DNA from: Actinokineospora globicatena
GTDB taxonomy: Bacteria; Actinomycetota; Actinomycetes; Mycobacteriales; Pseudonocardiaceae
Direction: 5' to 3'
NCBI RefSeq assembly: GCF_024171945.1
Contig: NZ_JAMTCR010000008.1
Location: 168,089 to 232,088, forward strand
DNA: 64,000 nt
In this document: piece by piece, positions 47,751 to 56,225 of the stretch
Position numbering within the stretch: position 1 is the first letter of the stretch
How the letters are laid out: every line of letters begins with the position of its first letter
Translations under genes and position numbers: made by a program
Notes under the pieces: generated by a model
Seen by the model: only the letters and a program-made list of their open reading frames with translations
What the model was told of the DNA's origin: nothing
Databases searched by the model: none

Positions 47751-48524
47751 ATGGCCAGAGATCGCGCGAAGCCCGTCATCAAGTCGGACCCGACCCGCAG
47801 CCTCGCGCTGCTGTGGCGGACCAGGGAACCCGCGTCCCGCGACGGCCGCGCCGACCTCAGCGTCGACAAGATCGTCCGGGTCGCCATCGCGGTCGCCGAC
47901 GCCGAGGGGGTCGGCGCACTCACCATGCGGCGGGTCAGCGAGGCGCTCGGCGTGGGCACCATGTCGACCTACACCTACGTGCAGGGCAAGCCGGAGCTGC
48001 TCGACCTGATGGTCGACACCGCCTACGGCGAGGTGCCCGCGCTCGACCCGTCCGGCACCTGGCGCGACCGGCTGGCGCGGGTGGCCTGGGCGAACTGGGA
48101 GCTGTACCTGGCGCACCCGTGGCTGGCGCACGTGGAGACCAGCAGGCCGGTGCTCGGGCCGAACCTGATCGCCAAGTACGAGCGCGAGCTGACCGCGCTC
48201 GACGGCACCGGGCTCGACGACGTCGAACTGGACTCGGTGCTCACCCTCGTCCTCGGGCACGTCCGCACCGCAGCCCGCGCCTCGGCCGACTCGCGCGACC
48301 TCGAACGCAGCACCGGGCTGACCGACGAGCAGTGGTGGCGCGTCCAGGCGCCCTGGCTGACCCGGTTCAGCACCCCCGGCCAGCACCCCACCGCGGAGCG
48401 GGTCGGCACCGCGGCCGGGACCGAGCACGGCGCGGCGTACAGCCCGGAGCACATCCTGCGGTTCGGCCTGGACCGGCTGCTCGACGGCATCGAGGTCCTG
48501 GTCGAGCGACGCACCACAGGGTGA
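47751..48524 (+). CDS. TetR-family transcriptional repressor
   Basis: A 257-residue regulator with a TetR HTH at residues 40-85 (SVDKIVRVAIAVADAEG, TMRRVSEALGVGTMSTYTYV) and a C-terminal ligand domain of the TetR_C_1 type (RDRLARVAWANWELYLAHPW, HILRFGLDRLLDGIEVL). This subgroup includes repressors of drug-efflux genes. ATG 47751 is 13 bp after the SWIM-protein stop, so it may be cotranscribed with the helicase genes, and the dyad at 43909 is a plausible autoregulatory operator. No efflux gene is adjacent, so the inducer is unknown. Confidence 0.85.
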   Translation: MARDRAKPVIKSDPTRSLALLWRTREPASRDGRADLSVDKIVRVAIAVADAEGVGALTMRRVSEALGVGTMSTYTYVQGKPELLDLMVDTAYGEVPALDPSGTWRDRLARVAWANWELYLAHPWLAHVETSRPVLGPNLIAKYERELTALDGTGLDDVELDSVLTLVLGHVRTAARASADSRDLERSTGLTDEQWWRVQAPWLTRFSTPGQHPTAERVGTAAGTEHGAAYSPEHILRFGLDRLLDGIEVLVERRTTG

Positions 48525-48624
48525 GACGCGCTGTGTCGTCCCACTCACCGTGATCGGGAATACCGGGTGGTGCTGCGACGCTGAACGGGGAAAGCAGCGG
48601 TGTGGCGGACGTGGGAGGTACGTG

Positions 48625-49524
48625 GTGGCGGTGGACCCGGCGGAGCTGTTCGAGGTGGACTCCGACGTCCCGGACCTGACCGGGAGCGTGCTGCTGCACC
48701 ACTTCAGCGGGTTCGTCGACGCGGGCGCGGCAGGCTCGACGCTGGTCGAACACCTGCTTGAGCTGCACGAACACCGGGTGATCGCCCGCTTCGACATCGA
48801 CGACCTGATCGACTACCGGGCCCGCCGCCCGGTGATGACCTACGACACCGACCGGTGGCAGGACTACGACACCCCGGAACTGGTCGTCCACCTGCTGCAC
48901 GACGCCGCGGGCACGCCGTTCCTGCTGCTGACCGGCCCCGAGCCGGACCGGCGCTGGGAAGCGGTCGTCGCGGCGGTCCAGTCCCTGGTCGAGCGCTGGG
49001 GCGTCCGCCTCGCGGTCGGCGCCCACGGCATACCGATGGGCGTCCCCCACACGCGTGACCTGACGGTCATCTCGCACGCGACCCGGCCGGAGCTGGTGGC
49101 GGACAAGTCGCCGTTCAACCGGGTCCAGGTGCCGGGCAACCTCTCCGCGCTGCTCGAGTTCCGCCTGGGCCAGGCCGGTCACGACGCCATGGGCTTCGCC
49201 GCCTACGTGCCGCACTACCTCGCCCAGAGCACCTACCCGGCGGCCTCCCTCGGCCTGCTCGAGTCGATCATCACCGCCACCGACCTGGTCATCCGCACCG
49301 ACGGCCTGCGCGAGACCGCCCGCCGCGCCGACACCGAGATCGCCCGCCAGGTCGCCGAGTCCACCGAGGTCTCCGAGGTCGTAGCCGCCCTGGAACGCCA
49401 GTACGACGCCTACGCCGAAAGCTCCCAAAGCCTCCTCGTCCCCGACGGCGAACCCCTCCCCAGCGCCGACGAACTAGGCGCCGAGTTCGAACGCTTCCTA
49501 GCCGACCAACCCCGCGACCAGTAG
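48625..49524 (+). CDS. PAC2-family protein
   Basis: A 299-residue protein of the PAC2 (proteasome assembly chaperone 2-like) family. Recognisable blocks are VLLHHFSGFVDAGAAGSTL, ARFDIDDLIDYRARRPVM, LLLTGPEPDRRWEA, GAHGIPMGVPHTRDL and FAAYVPHYLAQSTYPAASL. Actinobacterial members are near-universal single-copy proteins of unclear role, conserved partly because these bacteria have 20S proteasomes. GTG 48625 sits six bases after GGGAGG. It faces the MFS gene of the N-nitroso cluster, 35 bp away, and appears unrelated to it. Confidence 0.9.
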   Translation: MAVDPAELFEVDSDVPDLTGSVLLHHFSGFVDAGAAGSTLVEHLLELHEHRVIARFDIDDLIDYRARRPVMTYDTDRWQDYDTPELVVHLLHDAAGTPFLLLTGPEPDRRWEAVVAAVQSLVERWGVRLAVGAHGIPMGVPHTRDLTVISHATRPELVADKSPFNRVQVPGNLSALLEFRLGQAGHDAMGFAAYVPHYLAQSTYPAASLGLLESIITATDLVIRTDGLRETARRADTEIARQVAESTEVSEVVAALERQYDAYAESSQSLLVPDGEPLPSADELGAEFERFLADQPRDQ

Positions 49525-49559
49525 GTCCGCCAGAACCGCAACAAGCAGCGGTTTTGTGA

Positions 49560-50996
49560 TCACGTGGCCGCTTCTTCGGCTGCGGTCCGTGGATCGGTCG
49601 ACTCCAGTTGTTGGTGCTTGCCGGCCGCTCGGGTGGCGAGTAGGGAAGCGCCGGATGCGGCTAGGGCCAATGCGCTGAAGGTGGCGGTGATGAGGGTGAA
49701 GGCTGTGGTTCCGTTGCCTGGGGGGTGGGCTAGGCCCAGGTAGGCGGTACCTGCGGCGGCTACGCCGATGGCGCCCCAGAGTTGGGCGTTGGTGCTGATG
49801 ATGCCGCTGAGGTCGGCGGCGTGGTTGGTGGGGGTGGCGGTGGTGAGGTGGGTGATGAGGGCGGCTGAGCTGAGGCCCAGGCCGAAGCCGCCGATGGCCA
49901 GGACGGCCAAGAGGATGCCGCCTGAGGCGTGGCCGGTGGCGGCGGTGATGCTGGTGGCGAGGTAGCCGAGGGCGAGGATGGCGCAGCCCAGGGCGGGCAT
50001 GAGGTGCGACAGGTGCGCGGGCAGCCTGGGCAGCAACGGGCCTGCCACGCCGAACGCGGCTACCCAGGTCACCAAGGCGAAGCCGGAGTACGCGGGGCTC
50101 AAACCCAAGCCGCGCTGCAGGTACACCGCCAGCACGAACAGCAGCGCCAGGTACGTCAACGTGCTGGCCCCGTGCGCGATCAGTCCCCACCGGACAGCGG
50201 GACGCGCGACCAGCGACAGGTTCACCAGCGGGTTGGACGTCCGCCGCTGGGTCGACACGAACCACCCCAGGGCGGGGATGCTCGCCACCAAGCTGACCCA
50301 TGTCCACAAAGGCCACCCCGCCTCGCGCCCGAACACCAGTGGCACCACCGCGAGCAGCAACGCGAGCGACAGCACTGCCACCCCGCGCAGGTCCAGTGGT
50401 TCACGGTGCCGCGCCCGGTCGTCCCGAGGCAGGTACCGGACGGCCGCCGCGAGCAGCAGTGCCCCCAGCGGCACGTTGATCAGGAAGATCGGCCGCCACC
50501 CGGTGCCGAACAGGTCCGCCGACACGAGCACTCCGCCGAGCAGTTGCCCCAGGACCGCGCCGCCCGAGAGCGCCAGGCTGTAGTAGCCGATCGCCGCGGT
50601 TCGGGCGCCGCCGGTGAAGGTCAGCTGGATGCCGCTGAGGACCTGCGGGACCATCATCGCCGCCGCCGCGCCCTGGGCGACGCGGGCCGCGATCAGCCAG
50701 CCGGTCCCGGGGGCCAGCCCGCAGGCCAGCGACGCCAGCACGAACCCGACCAGGCCGACCAGGAACAGCCGCCGGTAGCCGTGGATCGCGCCGAGCCGCG
50801 CGCCGGTGATCAGCAGCACCGCGTAGGCCAGGATGTAGCCGGACACCACCAGTTCCAGCTCGCCGTCGCCCGCGCGCAGGGTGTGCTGGATCGACGGCGC
50901 GGCCGTGTTCACGATCGCCAGGTCGACGTTGACCATCAGCTGACCGCTGAGCAGCACCGCCAGCGGCCACCGGGTGCCCCCGGGCAGAGCGCTCAC
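49560..50996 (-). CDS. MFS drug-efflux transporter of the SznF-type cluster
   Basis: A 478-residue transporter with 14 hydrophobic helices (DHA2/EmrB-QacA class). Motif A-like GYRRLFLVGLVGFVLAS and motif C-like GGAVLGQLLGGVLVS are present; the N-terminal helix has DLAIVNTAAPSI, the 'D-x-T-I/V-V-N-x-A-L-P' signature. DHA2 pumps export hydrophobic or cationic drugs using the proton gradient. GTG 50996 overlaps the HAD stop (GTGA). As the last gene of the seven-gene minus-strand unit it probably exports the product or confers self-resistance. Confidence 0.88.
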   Translation of the reverse strand: MSALPGGTRWPLAVLLSGQLMVNVDLAIVNTAAPSIQHTLRAGDGELELVVSGYILAYAVLLITGARLGAIHGYRRLFLVGLVGFVLASLACGLAPGTGWLIAARVAQGAAAAMMVPQVLSGIQLTFTGGARTAAIGYYSLALSGGAVLGQLLGGVLVSADLFGTGWRPIFLINVPLGALLLAAAVRYLPRDDRARHREPLDLRGVAVLSLALLLAVVPLVFGREAGWPLWTWVSLVASIPALGWFVSTQRRTSNPLVNLSLVARPAVRWGLIAHGASTLTYLALLFVLAVYLQRGLGLSPAYSGFALVTWVAAFGVAGPLLPRLPAHLSHLMPALGCAILALGYLATSITAATGHASGGILLAVLAIGGFGLGLSSAALITHLTTATPTNHAADLSGIISTNAQLWGAIGVAAAGTAYLGLAHPPGNGTTAFTLITATFSALALAASGASLLATRAAGKHQQLESTDPRTAAEEAAT

Positions 50997-51643
50997 CGCG
51001 GCACCGGTGGCCAGGCCAGCCCGACGAAGTCCGCCACCACCAGGTCCGCGTCCGCGAGCTGCTCCTCCGGGCGCGTCGTGGTGACCGCGACGCAGACGGC
51101 ACCGGCCGCCTTCGCCGCCGCGACCCCCGCGGGCGCGTCCTCGAACACCACGACGTCCTCCGGTGCCACGCCGAGCTGGGCGCACGCGGTCAGGAACCCC
51201 TCCGGGTGCGGCTTGCCCTCGGTCACGTCCTCCGCCGCGACGACGACGCTGAACAGCTCGCTCAGCCCGAGTTCGGCCAGCAACCCGCGCACGTCCGCGC
51301 GTCTACCGGAGGAGACGATCGCGGCCGGGATCCCGGCCGCGTGCACGGCCCGGACCAGTTCCGGCGCACCGGCGACCGCGACCGCCTTCGGCACGTCGGC
51401 GACCGCCCAGTACCCCATGGCCTCGTCGAACAACCCGTCCACTGTGGAGTCCGAGGGGAACAGGTGCATCCGCTCGGCCAGCACGTCCTGGCCCCGCCGC
51501 CCGGAGAACGTCTTGAGCTCGGCGTCGTCGAGCGCCAGCCCGTAGGTCCGGAACAGCGTGCGCCACGCCCACCTGCTGCGCGGCTCGCTGTCGGCGAGCG
51601 TGCCGTCCATGTCGAACAGGGCGGCCTTGAACGCGACGGTCAT
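50993..51643 (-). CDS. HAD-superfamily phosphatase of the SznF-type cluster
   Basis: A 216-residue HAD hydrolase, subfamily with an alpha-helical cap. Motif I is LFDMDGTLADSE (Asp11 nucleophile, Asp13), motif II AAIVSSGRR, motif III with Lys in EGKPHPEGF, motif IV VVVFEDAPAG. Closest in style to phosphosugar phosphatases and beta-phosphoglucomutase. In streptozotocin the nitrosourea is attached to glucosamine, so a sugar-phosphate phosphatase would fit a similar product; this is inference. ATG 51643 overlaps the amidase TGA (ATGA). Confidence 0.88.
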   Translation of the reverse strand: MTVAFKAALFDMDGTLADSEPRSRWAWRTLFRTYGLALDDAELKTFSGRRGQDVLAERMHLFPSDSTVDGLFDEAMGYWAVADVPKAVAVAGAPELVRAVHAAGIPAAIVSSGRRADVRGLLAELGLSELFSVVVAAEDVTEGKPHPEGFLTACAQLGVAPEDVVVFEDAPAGVAAAKAAGAVCVAVTTTRPEEQLADADLVVADFVGLAWPPVPR

Positions 51644-53106
51644 GCACGGTCCTCCAGCGTCAGGTACAGGTCGTGCCAGGGTGCGACCCGCTCGAAGGCG
51701 GCGCTCGCCGCGGCCACCGCCACGTCGTTGCCCCGCCGGGCCGCGATCTGCAGCCCGACCGGCACCCCGTTGCTCGCCAGCCCCGCGGGAACGCTCGCCG
51801 CCGGGCTGCCGATGAAGTTGAACGGGCTGGTCATCGACCACCCGACCTGCGCGTCCACCGCCACCCCGGCCACGGTCGCCGGGCCCTTGGTGGTGCGCGT
51901 CTGGTCGTTGGCGATGCCGGTGACGCAGTTGACCGGGCTCACCACGAGATCGTAGGTGTCGAAAAGGTCCTCGAACGCGTCCAGGACCTGGGTGCGGACG
52001 ATGTCGTCCATCTTCGCGTCCACCGCTGACGGCAGCGCGCCGAGTTCCGCGCTCTCGATGAACTCCGGCGCGATCCGGTCCCGCCACTCGCTGAGCATGT
52101 CCAGCCCGTGGCGGCGGGAGTACTCGACGGACTCGGCGTGCGCCACCTTGAGGTACCGGCGCCACACGGCCGTCAGCTCGTCGTGGGGGAGCGGCAGGGT
52201 GAAGTCGAGTTCGTCGACCTGCGCGCCCACCTGCGTGAACGCGGGTACGGCTGCCCGCACCACGGCGTCGACCTCGGGTTCGACCGGGTACCCGCCCAGC
52301 GTCGGCAGGTACGCGACGCGCACCCCCGCCAGCGAGCGGTCCAGGTGGTCGCCTGCCCGGTCCGGCACCGGGAACGAGTACGGGTCACGCGGGTGCGGCC
52401 CGGACATCAGGTCCAGCACCAGTGCCGAGTCCGCGACCGTGCGGGTCAGCGCGCCGAAGCACACCATCGGGTTCAACCGGCGGAACGCGTTGGGCCTGGC
52501 CGGGACCGCGACCCGGCCGAACGTGCTCATCAGCGTGTACACGCCGCAGAAGGACGCGGGCACCCGCAGCGACCCACCTGCGTCGGAGCCCTGCGCGATG
52601 GGCACCATGCCCGCCGCGACCGCCGCCGCGCTGCCGCCGGAGGACCCGCCCGAGTTCATCGCCAGGTTGAACGGCGTGCTGGTCGGCCCGAACAGGCTGT
52701 TGTCGGTGGTCGCCTTGTGCCCGAACTCCGGGGTGTTGGTCTTGCCGACCACGATCGCCCCGGCCCGCACCAACCGCGCCACGCACTCCACGGTCTCGGT
52801 GGGCACCAGGTCGGCGTACACCGCCGATCCCCTGGTCATCCGCACCCCGGCCACCGGGTCGAGGTCCTTGACCCCGATCGGCACCCCGTGCAGCGGCGGC
52901 AGCGGCTCCCCGGAGACCACCGCCCGCTCGGCCCGCTGCGCGGCGTCGAGCGCCTCCTCCGCGCACAGCGTCACGAACGCGTTCACCTCGGGGTTGCGCT
53001 GCTCGATCTGCTCCAGGCTGCTCTTGACGACTTCCACCGGTGACACTTCCCGGCGCCTGATCATGTCTGCCAGCCGGGTGGCCGACAGGTGGCTGAAGTT
53101 GTCCAT
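51640..53106 (-). CDS. amidase-signature-family enzyme of the SznF-type cluster
   Basis: A 488-residue amidase with the Ser-cisSer-Lys triad: Lys80 (GVPIGVKD), Ser155 (NSGGSSGGS) and nucleophile Ser179 (QGSDAGGSLR). Length and domain order are standard for amidase-signature hydrolases such as GatA-like and small-molecule amidases. In this cluster it could hydrolyse an amide or ureido bond to release the nitrosourea part from the citrulline backbone, or act in reverse as an acyl transferase; neither is proven. ATG 53106, with a 55-bp gap to the preceding ATP-grasp gene. Confidence 0.9.
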   Translation of the reverse strand: MDNFSHLSATRLADMIRRREVSPVEVVKSSLEQIEQRNPEVNAFVTLCAEEALDAAQRAERAVVSGEPLPPLHGVPIGVKDLDPVAGVRMTRGSAVYADLVPTETVECVARLVRAGAIVVGKTNTPEFGHKATTDNSLFGPTSTPFNLAMNSGGSSGGSAAAVAAGMVPIAQGSDAGGSLRVPASFCGVYTLMSTFGRVAVPARPNAFRRLNPMVCFGALTRTVADSALVLDLMSGPHPRDPYSFPVPDRAGDHLDRSLAGVRVAYLPTLGGYPVEPEVDAVVRAAVPAFTQVGAQVDELDFTLPLPHDELTAVWRRYLKVAHAESVEYSRRHGLDMLSEWRDRIAPEFIESAELGALPSAVDAKMDDIVRTQVLDAFEDLFDTYDLVVSPVNCVTGIANDQTRTTKGPATVAGVAVDAQVGWSMTSPFNFIGSPAASVPAGLASNGVPVGLQIAARRGNDVAVAAASAAFERVAPWHDLYLTLEDRA

Positions 53107-53161
53107 ACCGTTGAGAACACCGCCCGTGGTCGATTCGTTGCGTTGCGTTGCCGGAACTGGC

Positions 53162-54415
53162 TCAGAGCTGGGCGTCGGCGCGCACCTCCAGGCCCGCCTC
53201 GGCCTTGCGCACCGCGGCCTCGTCGGCGAGCACCTGCTCCGGGTCGTCGTGCGCGAGCACCACGAACCCCAGGTCGAAGGTCGAGAACAGGTCCTCGGTC
53301 ACCGCGATCCGGTCCCCGGGCCGCACGCTGATCACCGACTCGTGGTGCGCGGCCAACTCGGGGATGACCGCGAGCGAGTCGGTGCCGCGCACCGTTCCCG
53401 CCGTCCGGCTCATCAGGAACACGACCCGCATGTGCTTGCGCAGCTGGTAACCGTCCGGCACCTCGCCCTGCCCGGTGAAGTGCCGGACCGCGCGGTCGAC
53501 CTGGCTGTCGCCCGTGGCCACCCGGCAGTAGCGCGGGTGCCCGCCGCCGTGCGGCCGGATCCCGACCTCGATCAGCCGGGGCCCGTGGTCGGTCAGGATC
53601 AGCTCGACGTGCGCGGTGCCGTAGCGCAGCCCCACCGCGTCGAGCACCTGCCTGGCGTGGTCGGTGAGCACCGGCACCACCGGGTCCTCTGGCGCCAGCC
53701 ACTCCAGGCTCTCGTACACGGCCATGTGCCTGCCGTTGTCCACCTTGCCGTAGCGGCACACGTCGGCCACGGTGTGCCGCCCGCCGTGGCTGAACAGGTC
53801 GACCACGTACTCGGTGCCCACGGCGTGCTGCTGGACCAGCAGTTCGTCGTTGACGAGCCCGAGCCGGTTCGGGCGACCCAGCTGCGCGTCGAACGGCTCC
53901 CGCCAGCCGTCGCCGCCCGGGACCTTCGTGACGCCGTCGGTCCCGGCGCTCTTGGGCGGCTTGACCACCAGGTCCTTGCCCGCCAGGCCGTACTTCTCGA
54001 TCCAGGCGGTGACCTCGTCCGGGTCCGCCGTGCAGACCTGCGGGATGATCGGCAGCCCGGCCAGCGCCACCGCCTCGGCCATGGCGCCCTTGTGCCTGCG
54101 CGCCGGGGTCAACTCCGGCACGTTGGCCCAGTCCGGGAACACCGCAGCGGTCAGGACATCCGCGAGTTCGACCCCGGACTCGCAGCCCGGTAGCACGCAC
54201 ACCGGGTCCAGCTCGCGCAACCGCCGCTCGGTATCTCCACTGTGGACGATCACCCCCGCGTAGTCCTCGGGCCGGAACGACGCCGCGTAGACCTCGGGTG
54301 GTTCCGGGCTGGACAGCAGAGCCACCACGGGGACGCCCGCCTCGTGGAAGGCGGGCGCGAACAGGGCGCCCGAGGTGTACGGGTCGACGATCACCGCCGG
54401 TCGGGTCTGGCTCAT
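53162..54415 (-). CDS. ATP-grasp ligase of the SznF-type cluster
   Basis: A 417-residue ATP-grasp enzyme. The N-terminal part (VIVDPYTSGALFAPAFHEAG, VCVLPGCESGVELAD) is a preATP-grasp Rossmann-like domain. The core has DLVVKPPKSAGTDGVTKV (phosphate-binding loop and Lys), ELLVQQHAVGTEYVVDLF and the metal-binding region VELILTDHGPRLIEVGIRPHGG, with Glu and Arg in place. Such ligases join a carboxylate to an amine via an acyl phosphate. Here it could couple an intermediate to an amino acid or amino sugar. ATG 54415 overlaps the Rieske stop (ATGA). Confidence 0.88.
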   Translation of the reverse strand: MSQTRPAVIVDPYTSGALFAPAFHEAGVPVVALLSSPEPPEVYAASFRPEDYAGVIVHSGDTERRLRELDPVCVLPGCESGVELADVLTAAVFPDWANVPELTPARRHKGAMAEAVALAGLPIIPQVCTADPDEVTAWIEKYGLAGKDLVVKPPKSAGTDGVTKVPGGDGWREPFDAQLGRPNRLGLVNDELLVQQHAVGTEYVVDLFSHGGRHTVADVCRYGKVDNGRHMAVYESLEWLAPEDPVVPVLTDHARQVLDAVGLRYGTAHVELILTDHGPRLIEVGIRPHGGGHPRYCRVATGDSQVDRAVRHFTGQGEVPDGYQLRKHMRVVFLMSRTAGTVRGTDSLAVIPELAAHHESVISVRPGDRIAVTEDLFSTFDLGFVVLAHDDPEQVLADEAAVRKAEAGLEVRADAQL

Positions 54416-54765
54416 CCGCGGTCCTCCCAGGTCGGGCCCGCCAGGTCGGCGGACAACGGCAGGTGGCTGAGCTGGTGCGGTGTCCCCGGCGCGTGCGGGA
54501 ACACCGCGGTCGCCCGGTTCCCGTTGCGCACCACGGGAACCCCCGAGGTGATCGCCCTGGTCACCGAGCTGGCGCGCTCGTGCCACGGGCACACCAGGCG
54601 CGGCCGGTCCGGTTCGAACACCCCCAGGTGCAGCGGCCCACCGCGGTGCGGGCACCGCGCGGGCAGCACGAAGGAGCCGAACCGGGACCGGGCGTAGACG
54701 TACGGGACCCCCGCGACCGTCACGCAGTTGCCCGCGCCGCCGACCGCGAAGCTCAGGACAAGCAT
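54412..54765 (-). CDS. Rieske [2Fe-2S] protein of the SznF-type cluster
   Basis: A 117-residue Rieske ferredoxin-like protein: Cys38 and His40 in ARCPHRGGPLHLG, Cys59 and His62 in LVCPWHERA make a full 2Fe-2S site. No catalytic oxygenase domain is attached. It is a natural candidate to deliver electrons to the di-iron HDO centre of the adjacent SznF homologue, which needs reducing equivalents for two N-hydroxylations. ATG 54765 lies inside the end of the SznF-like gene (13-bp overlap), so synthesis is coupled. Confidence 0.85.
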   Translation of the reverse strand: MLVLSFAVGGAGNCVTVAGVPYVYARSRFGSFVLPARCPHRGGPLHLGVFEPDRPRLVCPWHERASSVTRAITSGVPVVRNGNRATAVFPHAPGTPHQLSHLPLSADLAGPTWEDRG

Positions 54766-56174
54766 TTCTCGTGGTCCCCGACCGAGTGGATCTCGTAGAC
54801 GCACTCCTCGGACTCGATGATGGCGCCGTGCAACCGGTTGCCGCTGATCACCGTGCCCTCGCCCGCCTCCAGGATCTGGTGGGAGTCGAACCCGCTGACG
54901 AACTTCATCGTGCCGGAGACGATGTGGCACAGCTCGTCGCCGTTGTGGCAGTGGGTGTTCGACAGCTCCCCGCGCGGTTCCACGATGTGCGCCACCGGCG
55001 CGGTCACCCGGCCGCTGCGCAGCGCGTCCCACACCGGCGCGTGCAGCTCCTTGTTGCGCGGCCCGGCGTCCATCCACTCGATCTGCCGGGCGAAGTCCTC
55101 GTCGGCGATGCCCGCGATGACCTTGAACTCCTCCAGGCCGCGCACGATCTCCGGGATCACCGCCGGTCCGCACGCGTCCACCACCGGCAGGATGATCTTC
55201 TCCAGCGCCATCCGGCCGTGGTGCACGTCGATGTGCACGTGCTCGGTGTAGTACCGGGTGTCCACAGTGTCCCCGAACACCGACTTGAGCAGCGCGTCCG
55301 CGCGGCGGCAGAAGTCCACCAGCGTGGTCTCGGTGTAGTAGAGGGCGCCCAGGTAGCGGAAGAACAGCTCGTGGTTCTTGCCCAGGTAGTGGAAGTAGTT
55401 GTTCGCCATCAGGCTGCTCGACAGGTAGTACTGCCAGTAGTGGTGCAGGTCCGTGCGCAGCCCGACCGATGTCAGGGTGTCCTCGAACAGCTTGCTGTGC
55501 TTGGTGTCGTGCACCCCGTAGCCGTACTCGTCGATGACGACCTTGAACCACTCGGACTGGGCGGGGCCGTAGTAGCCGAGCACGTTGCGGATCATCGGCG
55601 ACGCCTCGGACAGGAAGTCCGGCGCGTACTGGATCAGCCACATGCGCGCCGCCCGCTCGGGGTCGCTCGAACCGCTGATCGCCCGCTCCGCCAGGGAGGG
55701 CTCCTGCGGTTCGTCCTGCACGGCGCGCAGGTAGGCCTCCAACGAGTCGCGCGTCCAGTCGCCCGAGACGTCGACCTCGTCGTCCAGGAAGCCGAAGGAG
55801 TGCCGTTCCAGCGCGGGCCGGATCGTCTCGCCGAGCACCCGGTTGGACGAGCTGTAGAAGGTGTTGAAGTCCGACCACTTGGCCTGGTCGGTGAGCCCGG
55901 ACTTGGGGAAGAACACCAGGTCCGTCTCGTAGATCGTGGTCAGGATGCGTTGCGCGGCGAGGTTCTCGTAGTCCAGGATCTCGGCCCGGCTCAGCACCCG
56001 GTCGAAGTCCAGGTGCTCGATGACCTGCGGGCGCAACTGCCTGCGGTACGGGTTGTCGTCGTTCTCCCACTCCTCGTTGTCGAGGTAGAGCGGGTTGGTG
56101 GTGTAGCGCTTGATCGCGTCCCTGAGGTCGGCTCCGCCCAGTTCGAACGGGCGGTACGGTCCGACGTCGCTCAT
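54753..56174 (-). CDS. sznF-like: SznF-like N-nitrosating metalloenzyme (HDO di-iron plus cupin)
   Basis: A 473-residue two-domain enzyme. In the streptozotocin pathway SznF hydroxylates N-omega-methyl-L-arginine at N-delta and N-omega' on a di-iron haem-oxygenase-like (HDO) domain and then rearranges it to an N-nitrosourea on a mononuclear-iron cupin. All ligand positions I recall for SznF occur here shifted by one residue: Glu190, Glu216, His226, Glu282, His312, Asp316, His319 in the HDO domain, and His408, His410, His449 in the cupin (NTHCH, NRLHG). Long stretches such as RMWLIQYAPDFLSEASPM and YGPAQSEWFKVVIDEYGYG also match. N-terminal 120 residues form the dimerisation region. ATG 56174; 51 bp after the methyltransferase gene. 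Confidence 0.93.
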   Translation of the reverse strand: MSDVGPYRPFELGGADLRDAIKRYTTNPLYLDNEEWENDDNPYRRQLRPQVIEHLDFDRVLSRAEILDYENLAAQRILTTIYETDLVFFPKSGLTDQAKWSDFNTFYSSSNRVLGETIRPALERHSFGFLDDEVDVSGDWTRDSLEAYLRAVQDEPQEPSLAERAISGSSDPERAARMWLIQYAPDFLSEASPMIRNVLGYYGPAQSEWFKVVIDEYGYGVHDTKHSKLFEDTLTSVGLRTDLHHYWQYYLSSSLMANNYFHYLGKNHELFFRYLGALYYTETTLVDFCRRADALLKSVFGDTVDTRYYTEHVHIDVHHGRMALEKIILPVVDACGPAVIPEIVRGLEEFKVIAGIADEDFARQIEWMDAGPRNKELHAPVWDALRSGRVTAPVAHIVEPRGELSNTHCHNGDELCHIVSGTMKFVSGFDSHQILEAGEGTVISGNRLHGAIIESEECVYEIHSVGDHEKCLS

Positions 56175-56225
56175 GGATTCTCCCCGGTTGAATCGTCGAG
56201 CTGCAACGGTGGTGCGGTGCGGGTC

